Assembly (NCBI GenBank): GCA_026545765.1
Contig: CM048843.1
Span: 682,001-746,000, forward strand
From: Plantago major
Taxonomy: Eukaryota; Streptophyta; Magnoliopsida; Lamiales; Plantaginaceae
Reading direction: 5' to 3'
Length of the DNA stretch: 64,000 nucleotides
The first letter of the stretch is position 1, and the number at the start of each line of letters is the position of its first letter. The position numbers and the translations under genes are program-made. This document shows, in pieces, positions 53,942 through 64,000 of the stretch. The notes beneath the pieces were generated by a model. The model did not search any database. It saw nothing but the letters and a program-made list of their open reading frames with translations, and was not told where the DNA came from.

Positions 53942-55700
53942 TCAGTTCTTTGGTAGTTCCATTAATCCAAGACTGTGTCTTAAGATAAAGAAACGACTTT
54001 CTTGCAGTGGCTTAGTGAAGATATCTGCAAGTTGGTCTTCAGTGCCAATCTTAAGTATCTCTATATTGCCTTTTTCTACATGGTCTCTGATGAAGTGATG
54101 TCTAACATCAATATGCTTTGTTCTGGCATGAAACTTAGGATTCTGTGTAATCGCAATAGCACTTGTGTTGTCACAGAAAATGGGAGTTTTCTTTTCATCG
54201 AGTCCATAGTCTTTAAGTTGTTGTTTTATCCACAGAATTTGTGTTGCACAACAACCAGCAGCAATATATTCAGCCTCTGTGGTAGAAGTTGCAATTGAGT
54301 TTTGCTTCTTGCTAAACCATGAGATAAGTCTAGTACCCAGAAACTGACAGGTTCCTGAGGTGCTTTTCCTATCTAGCAATGATCCAGCATAATCAGCATC
54401 TGAGTAACCAGATAAACTCAATCCACTATCTTTGGGATACCACAATCCTACATTTACTGTACCTTTTACATACCTTAATATTTTCATAGCAACATTGTAG
54501 TGTGTTTGCATTGGATTTGTCTGAAATCTAGCACACACTCCAATAGCATATTGAATATCAGGTCTACTTGCAGTGAGGTAAAGTAATGAACCTATCAATT
54601 TCCTATACTTATGTTCTTCAACACTCTTATCTGATTCAGTATAGGTCATTTTGGTTCCAATGCTCATAGGTATCTTAGTATTCTTTTCAGAAGGCTTAAG
54701 ATTGAATTTTGTGAGCATATCTTTCGCGTACTTTGTTTGACTAATGAATATTCCATCATTGAGTTGCTTGACTTGCAATCCTAGGAAATAATTCAATTCT
54801 CCCATCGTGCTCATCTCAAACTTGTTTTTCATGAGGTTTGCAAAGTCATCACAAAGTTGCTTGTCCTTAGATCCAAATATAATGTCATCCACATATACTT
54901 GAACTAAGAGCAGTTTCCCATCATGATTCAAGGTAAATAAAGTTTTATCAACTTCACCTTTCTTGAAACCACTTTCCAGAAGGTATTTGGCCAACGTGTC
55001 ATACCACGCTCTTGGAGCCTGTTTCAGTCCATAAAGAGCTTTCTGTAGTTTATAGACCATTCTCCTTTATGAGGAAACTTCAAAGCCAGGTGGTTGCTCA
55101 ACATAAACTTCCTCAGTAAGTTCACCATTCAAGAATGCACTCTTTACATCCATCTGATAAACTTTAAAATCTTTATGAGCTGCAAAGGCTAGAAATAGTC
55201 ATATTGCATCCAATCTAGCAACTGGTGCATATGACTCATCAAAATCTAGACCTTCAGTCTGGGTAAATCCCTTGGCAACCAATCTTGCTTTGTTTCTGGT
55301 TATTTCACCAGTTTCATTCATTTTGTTTCTGAAAACCCACTTAGTTCCAATCACAGATATTCCTTCTACAAATGGAACTAGTTTCCAGACTTTGTTTCTT
55401 TCAAATTGATCCAACTCTTCTTGCATTGCAGAGATCCAGTCTTGGTCTCCTAATGCTTCTTCTATAGTTTTAGGTTCAATATTTGAAATGAAACATCCAA
55501 AGAGAGAATTAGCATTTTCAGCTATTGCTCTCCTAGTCCTAACACCTTGATTAATTGGTCCAATTATATCCTTTGCAGGATGATCTTTGATCCATTTCAT
55601 CATAGGTTTAGTGCTAGTAGGATCATTATCTAAGTGATCTGAATATGAATCACTAAGATTTTGATTTGATACTTTTTCAGTATCTGAGATATCTGACATA
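53942..55700 (-). pseudogene. SirS2 reverse transcriptase and RNase H, broken
   Basis: A copia RT. The N-terminal part lies in the frame ending at 55199 ([35 protein letters not shown]). A frame break or stop near 55195 and a stop near 55070 flank the [12 protein letters not shown] region. The frame 55060-53942 then holds YGLKQAPRAWYD, the catalytic YVDDI (about 54891-54905) and FLGLQVKQ, followed by RNase H with SDADYAG, STTEAEYIA, CDNTSAI and HIDVRHHFIRD. It ends in a proper stop at 53942. Catalytic residues of the RT and RNase H motifs are intact; only the frame is damaged. Confidence 0.92.
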
Positions 55701-56905
55701 TGGGAAATGTCATTGATATCTGACACTTTTTCAGTGTTAGAGATATCTGGGACTTGCATTTCAGCAGTCTCATTTTCAGATACCTCTTCATGATGAAAGT
55801 TCTCAGTAACCTGTTCCATTTCTGGAAGTTTCTTAGGAAATTCTTCATCATGTGTATGAGTCATCTGGTTGTTACTAGGAATTTCATGCTTTTCTACGTC
55901 AGAGTCATCCTCAATTTCTACAATGACGTTTTTCCTTTCTGAGGATTCTTCTTCAGAATCCCTCAGTATTAGTTCTTTGAACTTTTCTGAGAGTTCATCA
56001 ATAGGGGGTGTTTTCTTATTTCCTTCATAGAATACAACATGAACTGATTCTTCAATCTTCTTTGTTCTTTTGTTGTAAACTCGGTATGCTTTGCTATTCA
56101 TAGAATAACCAAGAAATACACCTTCATCTGCCTTTGGTTGAAATGTTCTTAGATACTCTTTTCCATTGTTAAGAACAAAACATCTACAACCAAATACTCT
56201 TAGATGTCTGATATTAGGGGGTCTACCAACCAAGATTTCATAGGGGTTCTTGTCATGGTGTTTGTTTATCAAACATCTGTTCTAAGTGTAGCAGGCTGTG
56301 TTTACAGCTTCAACCCAATAAACTTCACTTATTTCAGTGTCAGCTAGCATTGTTCTTGCAGCTTCTTTAAGGGTTCTGTTTTTCCTTTCTGCAACACCAT
56401 TTTGTTGAGGTGTTCTTACAGAGGAAAGTTGGTGTTGTATACCTTTGCAGGTACAAAACTCCTTTATGTACTGTTGACAAACTCGCATATGGTCCATTAC
56501 GATTGCAGATACCTTGTCATTTTTCATGACTTCAAGCTTTTTCAGCAAGTTTGGTATCTCCACCCTGGCATCAGATTTGTGTTTCAGAAAGACAACCCAA
56601 GTGAATCTTGAGAAGTCATCTACGACAACCAGACCATACTTCTTTCCTGCATAACTAGTTACAGATGATTCAAAAAGATCCATGTGTAATAGTTGCAGTG
56701 GTCTAACAATAGAGTGTCTGATTTTGGACTTGAAAGAGATCTTAGATTGTTTTCCCATCTGACAGGCAGAACAGATACCATCCTTTCTGAAAGATGTTCT
56801 GGGAAGGCCGACCACTAACTCTTTCTTGGCAAGTTTGTTCAGAGTTTTGAAGTTCAAGTGACTCATTCTTTTGTGCCATAACCAAAGGCTCTTCCGGTGA
56901 CCAGA
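55701..56905 (-). pseudogene. SirS2 integrase, broken
   Basis: The pre-integrase region (LWLWHKRMSHLNF, then CSACQMGKQ) supplies the zinc ligands. The core has LLHMDLFESS (first Asp), a damaged second motif (VMDHMRVCQQYIKEF, about 56460-56510, where related elements read a D-H-G-type sequence), and TPQQNGVAERKNRTL (Glu). A stop at 56282 interrupts the frame, which continues at 56272 with [18 protein letters not shown]. The Ser/Asp/Glu-rich tail at 55640-55950 repeats ISD/SDI-type words. Confidence 0.88.
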
Positions 56906-57285
56906 TTAACTCACCATGAGACATTCTTGATTGTGGCGGATGCCCGATCGGCAACATAAAGATCGCTTTCCGAAAGCAACCAAGATTGTCTGCTTTGACT
57001 CATTGTCAATAAGTTTGCAGTATTTTGCTTTGAATTTTATAGTAAAGCCCTTGTCTGCAAACTGGCTCATGCTAAATAGATTATATTTCAAATCCTTAAC
57101 ATGTAATACATCAGTGATTGTTAATGAACCCAATTTGACGTTGCCAAACCCCAGAGAGGGATTTAATTCTCCTCCAGCAAATCTGATATCTGGTCCTGTC
57201 TTGCAAGCTTTGTAATTGACCAGATTTGCTTTGTCTCCTGTCATGTGCTTTCCGCATCCACTATCAAATAGCCATTATGCTTTAG
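56906..57285 (-). pseudogene. SirS2 protease, frame-shifted at its start
   Basis: The aspartic protease motif FDSGC-KHMTG can be read at about 57240-57275 in a frame different from the preceding Gag, with a stop immediately upstream, so an indel lies at the gag-protease joint. The domain continues as GSLTITDVLHVKDLKYNLFSMSQ, characteristic of copia protease. The frame ends at 56906, before the pre-integrase motif. Confidence 0.87.
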
Positions 57286-59591
57286 TCCAGGAAGCATTCT
57301 GTCAGGTTTCTGAGTTTGCTTTTCAGCAAACTTTACTTTCCTTGCCAGATTTCTTCTAGCCCTGGCATTCAGATTTTCAGTGGCTTGATTTGACTTCCAC
57401 TTCTGATAATTGCTTTGAGCAATTCTAGCTTTTATCCATCGTTCTTGCTCCTGCTTGTACTCATGAGCAAGTTGCTTTCCGATGCCTTTATAGCCAATAC
57501 CGTTTCGAGCACTTGAAGCTATCTGAGATCTTTTCTCAGCAGCTTTGCTAGTCTCTGGTTGGTCCAATTTCTTTCCAGAAAAAGTGACATGAGAGAATTT
57601 GCCAGCTCCTGCAATTCTTCCCTTTTTAGAGACATAGCATTGTGGGTGTTCACACTTTTCAGTGTTATGTTTCTTTTTAGAAACATGCCCAACAGTTTTT
57701 TGTTTGACTTGTTTTTCCCACAAAGGATTAGTCGCAACTGCCTTTCCTTTGTCTACAATCTTCGTCTTCTGACCAATACTATAGATTGTATGGGAACCAT
57801 CTTGCTGAGTACTTACAAACATTTTTCTTTCCTTACTCTTATTCAGAGTATTAGAACATTCTGTTTGTGTATTCAGCCCAAGTCCTTTCTTTTCTGAAGG
57901 ATCTCTTAAGTAAGATTGTACTTCAGTAAGAGTGTCACTAGCTTTGGCATAAGATTGAAAAGATACTTCTTTCTTTTTGAGTTCCTTATTTTCAGAAAGA
58001 AGATCTTCAACTTTCTTTCGCAATTCAGCCATTGCTTCTTTATGTGACTTTTCAGTCTCAGATATCTGAGCTTTGAGAAATGCATTTTCAGCATCCTTTT
58101 TCTCAGATATCTTAACCAATTTAGAATTTTCCTTTTCAAGAAAATTCTTTTCCTCTTCGAGATTTTCGGCTCTAGCTCGGATCATTAGAAATTCTCTTTC
58201 ATAGATATCGAGTTCCTTTCTGAGATTTTCTAGATCTTTGATTTCTTCTTCATCACTTTCATAAGTATAGCATGAAGTATGTGTTACCTCATCAGCCATA
58301 AGACAGTTTTCAATGTTAGAGATGTCTGGTCCGTCAATCTCAGCAACTCCACACATTTCATTCTTCTTGAGGCCGAAGTCGATTACATCATGAGTAACTC
58401 CACACAATTCTGGTGATGGTATGGTTGAGTCATCTGAGTCATCTTCAGAGTCTGTCTCAACATCTAGAGCATCCAGTTGAGTTTGGATTTTCTTTCTCTC
58501 TGATTAGTAAAGCTTTACGCTTCTTCCGAAGATTCTTCTATCTTTCTGTCACTGTCTTTAGTTTGTTGAAGGGACAATCCTTCTTGAAGTGACCAGGTTT
58601 TGACAAGAGCAGATATCGTTTCCAATTTCTGCTTCCTCAGTACATGAAGCTTTCTGGGCTGGCTTGTTCAGCGAGCTTTGCATGCTTTTGTACTGGTGAT
58701 AGTTTGAGCCTAGATGCTTCTTCAGCATCTCTTTGGCTTTTCTTCTTTCAATCTCTCGACTGACATATTTGCTCATTTGCTTTGCAGCAAAGGCATCCTC
58801 AGTCTCTTCCTTGCTTTTCTTCTTTTCAGAAGTTCCTTGAGTAACTAGAGCATCATTCTGCAACTTTTTAGTTGCTTGTTCTCTCTGAGTTGTCTCATAA
58901 TCAACCGTAGCAAGATGAGAGAATAGTTCCACTGGAGTGATATTTGGCATTCCTTAGTTGAAATAAAAGAATTTAGTATGCTCCCAGTTATGGTTAAGAC
59001 TTCTGACAATAGTCTTAATCTTTTCTGACTGGGAGTACCTATTGCTTTCCCCAAGTGCTGCCATATCACTCATGAGAGTGGTAAATCTGAAATCAAGTTC
59101 TTCCAGAGTTTCAGTGGGTCCTTGCTTGAAATTTTGAAATTTCAGCTTGAGAACTTCGAACTTGTTTTCTTTGGTTTTCTCGATTCCCGCAGATTTCTTC
59201 AATCACCGCCAGCAACTTTCACCGCTTTAGCACCCCACGCTTTACCTTGTATGCTCAGTGTCGATCTGATGATGATATTACGAGCTTGACCATCCAGACG
59301 ATTTCTCTTGGCATCTTCTGATGTCCAGAGTTCTCTGGGCTTTGGTTCGTAAATAACTTGACTAGTGGGTCTTCCACTGGTTGACGCATCAGTTTGAGAA
59401 GATCCTTCACTTTGATCTCTGTCTCTACCATTAGAAACCTCCATGACTTGTTTCAGTTGTTGAATGACTATTGGGCCATTCTTTATCACTTCGATCATTT
59501 CGTCACTTATGGCTTCAAGGTGGAGCATCATGTTATTCTTCCATTTCTCGTAGTTCTCTGGTTTGAGAACTGGTGCATCACTCAGAGACAT
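57241..59591 (-). pseudogene. gag: SirS2 gag, broken
   Basis: ATG at 59589-59591 (MSLSDAP, NYEKWKNNMM). Frame breaks occur near 59205 and at a stop near 58952. Core motifs are KFEVLKLKFQNF, ELDFRFTTLMSDM and ITPVELFSHLATVDYE. The zinc-knuckle region near 58585-58650 is readable as CQ..GHFKKDC only after allowing a one-base indel. The C-terminal part, 58407-57241, is a long coiled coil (LRKELDIYEREF, ENLEEEKNFLEKEN) followed by a basic region (HVSKKKHNTEKC, RRNLARKVKFAEKQ). A long coiled-coil tail on Gag is usual for Sireviruses. Confidence 0.88.
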
Positions 59592-59694
59592 ACCTGCACA
59601 CTTAACACACAAATTAAATAGTCCTCACAAATGGACAAAGTTTCTTCACCTATCTGGGGATCTAGGTTCAGTGCAGAAGGCTGGTGAACCTCCT

Positions 59695-59706
59695 GCTCTG
59701 ATACCA
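59695..59706 (-). promoter_or_regulatory. SirS2 primer-binding site (initiator Met tRNA type)
   Basis: TGGTATCAGAGC on the minus strand, two bases inside the 5' LTR, identical in sequence and spacing to SirS1. Confidence 0.95.
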
Positions 59707-59708
59707 CT

Positions 59709-61497
59709 TGTTGGTCTAGATAACGGCAACGTAAAAGACTAGAGGGGGGGTGAATAGTCTTTTAAACTTTTATCGATAAAAACAATTTCTCAGATATCTG
59801 TGTAGATATCTGATACTTAGAAACAGAGCGTGGAAGACTTAATATAGATAAGTGCAGAAACAGTTAATGTGTGTGTGTGTTGCTGAAAAGTAAATACGGA
59901 TAAGTAAATAACACAGCAAGTATAGTGGTATCTGGAGGTGGCGTAATCCTCCAACTAATCCACTTCGGTCTTCCAAAGACCTAGAATTCACTAAAACAGA
60001 TAATTGAGTTCACCTTACAATAATCCTATTCTAAGAAATCCTTGGAATAAATGGTTCCCAACCAAATGTTCCCCCTGAGTTATTCCCTAGCTTCTTCAGC
60101 CAAGTACTTCTAATACTCAGAAACCTTTTTGAGTTATTCCCTAGCTTCCCAAGCTAAGTACTTCCTATACTCAATAACCTTGGAGTTATTCCTTAGTTTC
60201 CCAAATCAAGTACTTCCTATACTCCGTTAACCTTGGAGTTATTCCCTGATTTTCCCAAAATCACGTACTTCCTCTACTCCTGTTAACCTTTGGAGTTATT
60301 CCCTGATTTAACTAAGTACTTCCTGTTCTCCACGCCAGTTATGGTGTTGGTTTCGGTTTGAGTTGTCAGATGAGCTTCTTAATAACTTTTCAGTTAATCA
60401 GATTGCTCTGTGAATCAAGTTACCTAATACACTTTTCAGCGTATGGTATCTTGTTCGTTTTTACTGACCCAAGTCATATGATATCTGTTCAAGAGAATGA
60501 ATCTCAGATAGTTGATCTTTCGATTCAACTCTTTCACAGATAGCTTTGCTTGTTCAGGATCACGACACTTAGAACTTCAGTCCTACTTAAGAATCAGAGG
60601 CTTTGGTCGCAACAGAAAGCTTGAAGGTAAGTAGTTTGCTTGGAGAGAGATCGTATATCAGAGTACAAGGTATCTGAGGTTCTGTGATGTGTTATTGTGT
60701 GTCTCCTCAAGCAGTCTAAGTGTTGATATTTATAGATGAATTTGAATGTCGTTGAATAGTATCCGTTAGGCTCAAATTCAAACTATTGATATCTGTATGC
60801 GATCTTATGTGAGTTTTGTCTTCTTCTTCAGAAGCTACCGTTGCTTTTGTTCAGACATCTCTGTCCGTGCATTAAATGCATTGTACTATACTTTTTTTGT
60901 CCTGTAGTGTCAACGGAACTATGCTTTGTATCAGAGATTACCTTGATCAGATTTCTCTGAGTTTTTCTCGCACGTTCTTATCTTCAACTTCAGATACCAC
61001 TTAAATTGAAACAACTTTGTTTGCAATATATATTTCTCTTTCAGAAATGTGGTTAAGGCTCAAGGTATCTGAGTGTAGATATCTGTGGACACTCTCCTTG
61101 TTTTCAGATAGACCTTTTATTCCTCAGATATCTCTTGTGACACAGTTTGTTTGAAACCCTTCGTGTCTTCAGATATCTGGTGAAGGTTTCTGAAAAACTA
61201 TTTTCAGTAATCTTGTGCAGTTCTTCAAATCTTCAAAGTTGTCGATCTTCTGCTGCTTGGATGTCTTCTTCTTGGTCTTCATTTCATGAAATAAAAATTA
61301 CATTTGAGACATAACATCCTATGCAAGATTTACTAAACTATCATACTTAGTGGGTTTCCTCTTTTACAATGTTCAAGTGAACCAAGAGTACTAATCACCT
61401 TTCTGAGACTAAGATAAGTCATCATGTTGCTGATCAAAATCTAAACAGATATTTCTAACAAAATATCTAAACAAATTTCCTAACAAATTTCCTAACA
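59709..61497 (-). mobile_element. SirS2 5' LTR
   Basis: Partner of 45379-47164, with the G-run hairpin (59733-59763, a shorter G-run), (TG)n at 59869-59880, the minisatellite at 60077-60336 and a minus-strand TATA box CTATAAATA at 60727-60735. Its outer end carries one extra AATTTCCTAACA unit compared with the 3' LTR. The right TSD GCTTC is 61498-61502. Confidence 0.95.
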
Positions 61498-61502
61498 GCT
61501 TC

Positions 61503-62632
61503 ATACTCAGCCTCATTATTGGTAACCTTGAATTCCAAGGATATCGCGTAGTCGAGTTCCGCGCCATCAGGGCTCTTAAGAAAGATTCCAATCCCTCCCA
61601 CACTCTTCCAGTGGAGGAACCATCCACTTCCAATGTCCAAACATCAGAAGGATATTTTTCGGTTTGGATATCTTCTGTAAGCTCCTGAGGTTCCAACCTT
61701 TGTTCCTCTTTTTCTTTGATTTCCGGTCCGGAGTTGTTAGTACCGGATCCGCTTGCGATATCGTCAAGAAGGAACATCTGGTTGACCCGAGTTTCCTCAT
61801 ATGATGCAGGCAGGGACTGATTGATGAATTGAGCATCCTCGAGGTTTGCTGGGTTGAACTTCGACGGAACTGGATTTCGGATAATCTGCTTGGTGCCTAG
61901 GCATTCAAATGCCTGTTTGTCAGGGACTTTCTCTGAATCCGCTACAGGATATTCCGCTAAGAAGTCGGCGAGGACTTGAGCCCTCTTGGCTGACGGAGCC
62001 TGATAGAAAATGTCGTATTCACTCAGCTCGATTGCCCACTTAGAGAGTCGTCCAGATTGATTGGGCTTCCCCAGGACCTGTTTCAAAGGTTCCGTAGTTA
62101 GTACCACTATTTTGTGAGACTTGAAGTATGGCTTTAACCGCCTTGCGGTGTAAACCAAAGCGTATGCAAACTTCTCAATCTTCACGTATCTTGTCTCCAC
62201 CCCTGCAAGGGCTTTACTAAGATAGTAGATTGGCAAGTGATCATTAGCTTGAATCCGTACTAATACGGAACTCATTGCCTCTTCCGTGATTGCTAGGTAG
62301 AGGTAGAGTGGTTCTCCTTCGACGAGTTTGGAGAGCAGTGGAGGGGAATGGAGGTACTTTTTCAGTTTGTCGAAAGCCTCAGAACATTCCGTGGTCCACT
62401 CAAAGCTCTCTCCTTTCCGGAGGATTTTAAAGAACGGAAGATTCTTCTCAGCAGAGCGTGAAATAAAACGACTTAAGGACATGAGACGTCCTATGAGTTG
62501 TTGTACCTCATTGAGGTTCTTCGGATGCGGCAGATCTAGGATTGCCTTAATCTTCTCGGGGTTTGCGCTTATCCCCCTTTCTGTGACCATGTATCCGAGG
62601 AACTTTCCTCCTTTCACTCCGAACGTGCACTA
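61503..62632 (-). pseudogene. TatB RNase H and start of second RNase H, broken
   Basis: The frame from 62617 reads [20 protein letters not shown], the connection and RNase H ([46 protein letters not shown]), then a spacer and the second RNase H (LEVDGSST). A frameshift near 61610 follows, but TNNEAEYEA is readable to the SirS2 junction. A TAG at 62630-62632 separates this frame from RT. Confidence 0.88.
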
Positions 62633-64000
62633 ATCTGGATTTAGTTTCATTCCGTACTTCCTAAGGATAGCGAAGCACCTGTTCAAATGATGCACATGTT
62701 GCTCTTCAGTTTTGCTCTTGACGAGCATGTCATCCACGTATACTTCCATGGTTTTCCCAATTTCTTCCTTGAACATCTGGTTCACCAGACGTTGGTAAGT
62801 GGCTCCCGCATTTTTCAATCCGAAGGGCATCACCTTGAAGCAGTATACCCCCCTGCAGCGAAGAAGGCTGTTTTCTTGATGTCGTCCTTGTCCATCCGGA
62901 TTTGGTAAAAACCTTGGTATGCATCCATAAAATTCAGTAATGCACATTCGGACGTGGAGTCAACCAACTGATCTATTCGTGGTAAAGGGTACGGGTCCTT
63001 TGGGCAGAACTTGTTCAACCTAGTGAAATCATTACACATCCGCCATTTGCCTGGTGATTTTTCTACCAGAACCACGTTGCAAACCCAATCAGAGTAACGG
63101 AATTCTTCGATATGCCCTTCTTTCAGGAGTCGCTCAACTTCAGCGGATATGATGGCATCCTTGACCGGACCAAAATCTTTCCTCTTTTGTCGGATATATT
63201 TAATCGAGGGATCCATGTTCAGACGGTGAACAGTAATCCTCGGATCTATTCCCTTCAGGTCATCGGTACACCATGCAAACACATCACTGTTGTCTCGGAG
63301 ACAGGCAATGAGCTTCATCTCCACCTCCGCGTTCATCTCTATTCCGATTCTTGTCTTCTTGTCCGGGCTTCCAACAACAATCTCGATTTCCTTGAGAGTT
63401 TCATGAGGCTCGATTCGCACAGTTCTAGGAAACTTCTCCTTCTGGCTCCCTACTCCAATCTGCGGATTCTCCTTTTTGTCCGAAAGAACAACTGGTGGGT
63501 CAGAGGTCAAAGTGACTGTCAACACGGGGGCGGACGCTCTTCTTGTGGACATAATGTAACATTCCCAAGCTTCACGGACGTTTCCCACCTCTTCTCCAAC
63601 TCCGAAGGGAGTTGGAAACTTCATTCTGTTATGGAGAGTGGAGGAAATAGCCCGGAATTGATTGAGTCCCGGACGCCCAAAGATGGCATTGTAGTCAAAA
63701 GTCCGGTCCACCACTACAAAACGGACTTGCTGTGTCACTCTTGCAGGGTGCGTCCCAAGTGAAACGTGAAGTATGACACTTCCTAAAGGACGGACGGTAC
63801 CTCCTCCGAACCCTAATATGTAGGTGTTGAATCTCTCAAATCGGATTCTTCCCAGATTCATCTGATCTATTGTCGATTTGGAGATGATGTTCGAGGAACT
63901 CCCCGTGTCTACCAGGATCTTGTTTACCCGATAAGTTGCGATGGTTAAAGAAACCACCAGCGGAACATCCGGATCGTCAATGTCTTCTCCTCCTGCCGCA
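62633..64000 (-). pseudogene. TatB protease and reverse transcriptase, one frameshift, partial at the edge
   Basis: The frame is open from the window edge to 62830. It holds the protease active site LVDTGSSSNII (about 63885-63920) and GYNAIFGRP-type sequence (DYNAIFGRPGLNQF). RT follows: DVFAWCTDDLKGIDP, HIEEFRYSDWVCNVVLV, WRMCNDFTRLNKFCPKDPYPL, and LLNFMDAYQGFYQI. A frameshift near 62850 moves the rest to a second frame with MPFGLKNAGATYQRLVN and the catalytic YVDDM (about 62715-62730). Gag lies off the right edge. Confidence 0.9.

Larger units (their letters stand above)
45379..61497 (-). mobile_element. SirS2: 16.1-kb Sirevirus-like copia element
   Basis: LTRs of 1786 bp (45379-47164) and 1789 bp (59709-61497) flank a 12.5-kb interior with primer site, gag, protease, integrase, RT-RNase H and a spliced extra gene, in that 5'-3' order. 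Integrase before RT defines Ty1/copia. An extra gene after pol, a gag with a long coiled-coil tail and the large size fit the Sirevirus clade. Gag-pol carries several frameshifts, so it is defective as read. Confidence 0.94.
36382..64000 (-). mobile_element. TatB: Tat-like gypsy element, split by SirS2, runs off the window
   Basis: On the minus strand: protease and RT (64000-62600), RNase H, second RNase H (cut by SirS2 at 61502/45374), integrase to 43812, a region with antisense units, polypurine tract, 3' LTR (37320-36382). It is a different family from TatA by LTR and protein sequence. The left TSD is CAAAG (36377-36381). Gag and the 5' LTR are outside. Confidence 0.88.

Overview
The window is plant nuclear DNA, most likely from a eudicot, made almost entirely of nested LTR retrotransposons. 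I found no convincing host gene, tRNA or rRNA. The basis is plant-type retroelement lineages: Ty1/copia Sirevirus-like elements with an initiator-Met-type primer site, Ty3/gypsy Tat-like elements with a second RNase H domain and antisense extra genes, and Athila-like gag elements with a tRNA-Asp-type primer site. Target-site duplications (TSDs) and interrupted reading frames order several insertions. Labels used below: TatA and TatA2, AthC, AthD, TatB, soloT, and SirS1, SirS2, SirS3.

Layout. 1-409 is the end of a Sirevirus-like LTR (SirS3) inserted in the 5' LTR of TatA, at that LTR's TATA box. TatA (plus strand, 410-12417) has a decayed gag-pol, a hairpin-rich 3' region, a four-exon extra gene on the opposite strand, two tandem-repeat blocks and a complete 3' LTR. 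That LTR runs directly into a second leader and gag (TatA2, 12418-about 13500), which breaks off at a microhomology junction inside the LTR of AthC. AthC (minus, 13501-29980) is split by SirS1 (minus, 16248-27739, TSD AAAAC), which keeps gag and a large spliced extra gene but has lost protease, integrase and RT. A 57-base piece of Tat LTR follows, then AthD (minus, 30038-36381), a gag-protease element carrying a solo Tat LTR.

TatB (minus, from 36382 to beyond the right edge) interrupts the 5' LTR of AthD. Its 3' LTR is followed by a 6.5-kb region whose plus strand carries one spliced gene and two small TATA-led units, all antisense to pol. TatB pol is cut inside the second RNase H domain by SirS2 (minus, 45379-61497, TSD GCTTC), a 16.1-kb copia element with gag, protease, integrase, RT-RNase H and a long spliced extra gene. 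TatB pol resumes at 61503 and runs off the window.

How the parts work together. Gag forms the particle; protease, integrase, RT and RNase H copy and insert the element; primer sites and polypurine tracts prime the two DNA strands; LTRs carry the promoter. Every pol in the window has frameshifts or stops, so none looks autonomous as read. The most unusual content is the set of extra genes. In the Sirevirus-like elements this is a gene downstream of pol with five introns, phase-0 wherever I could check, and with exon lengths that differ between copies only by multiples of three. In both Tat elements it is an antisense gene whose splice junctions restore frame.
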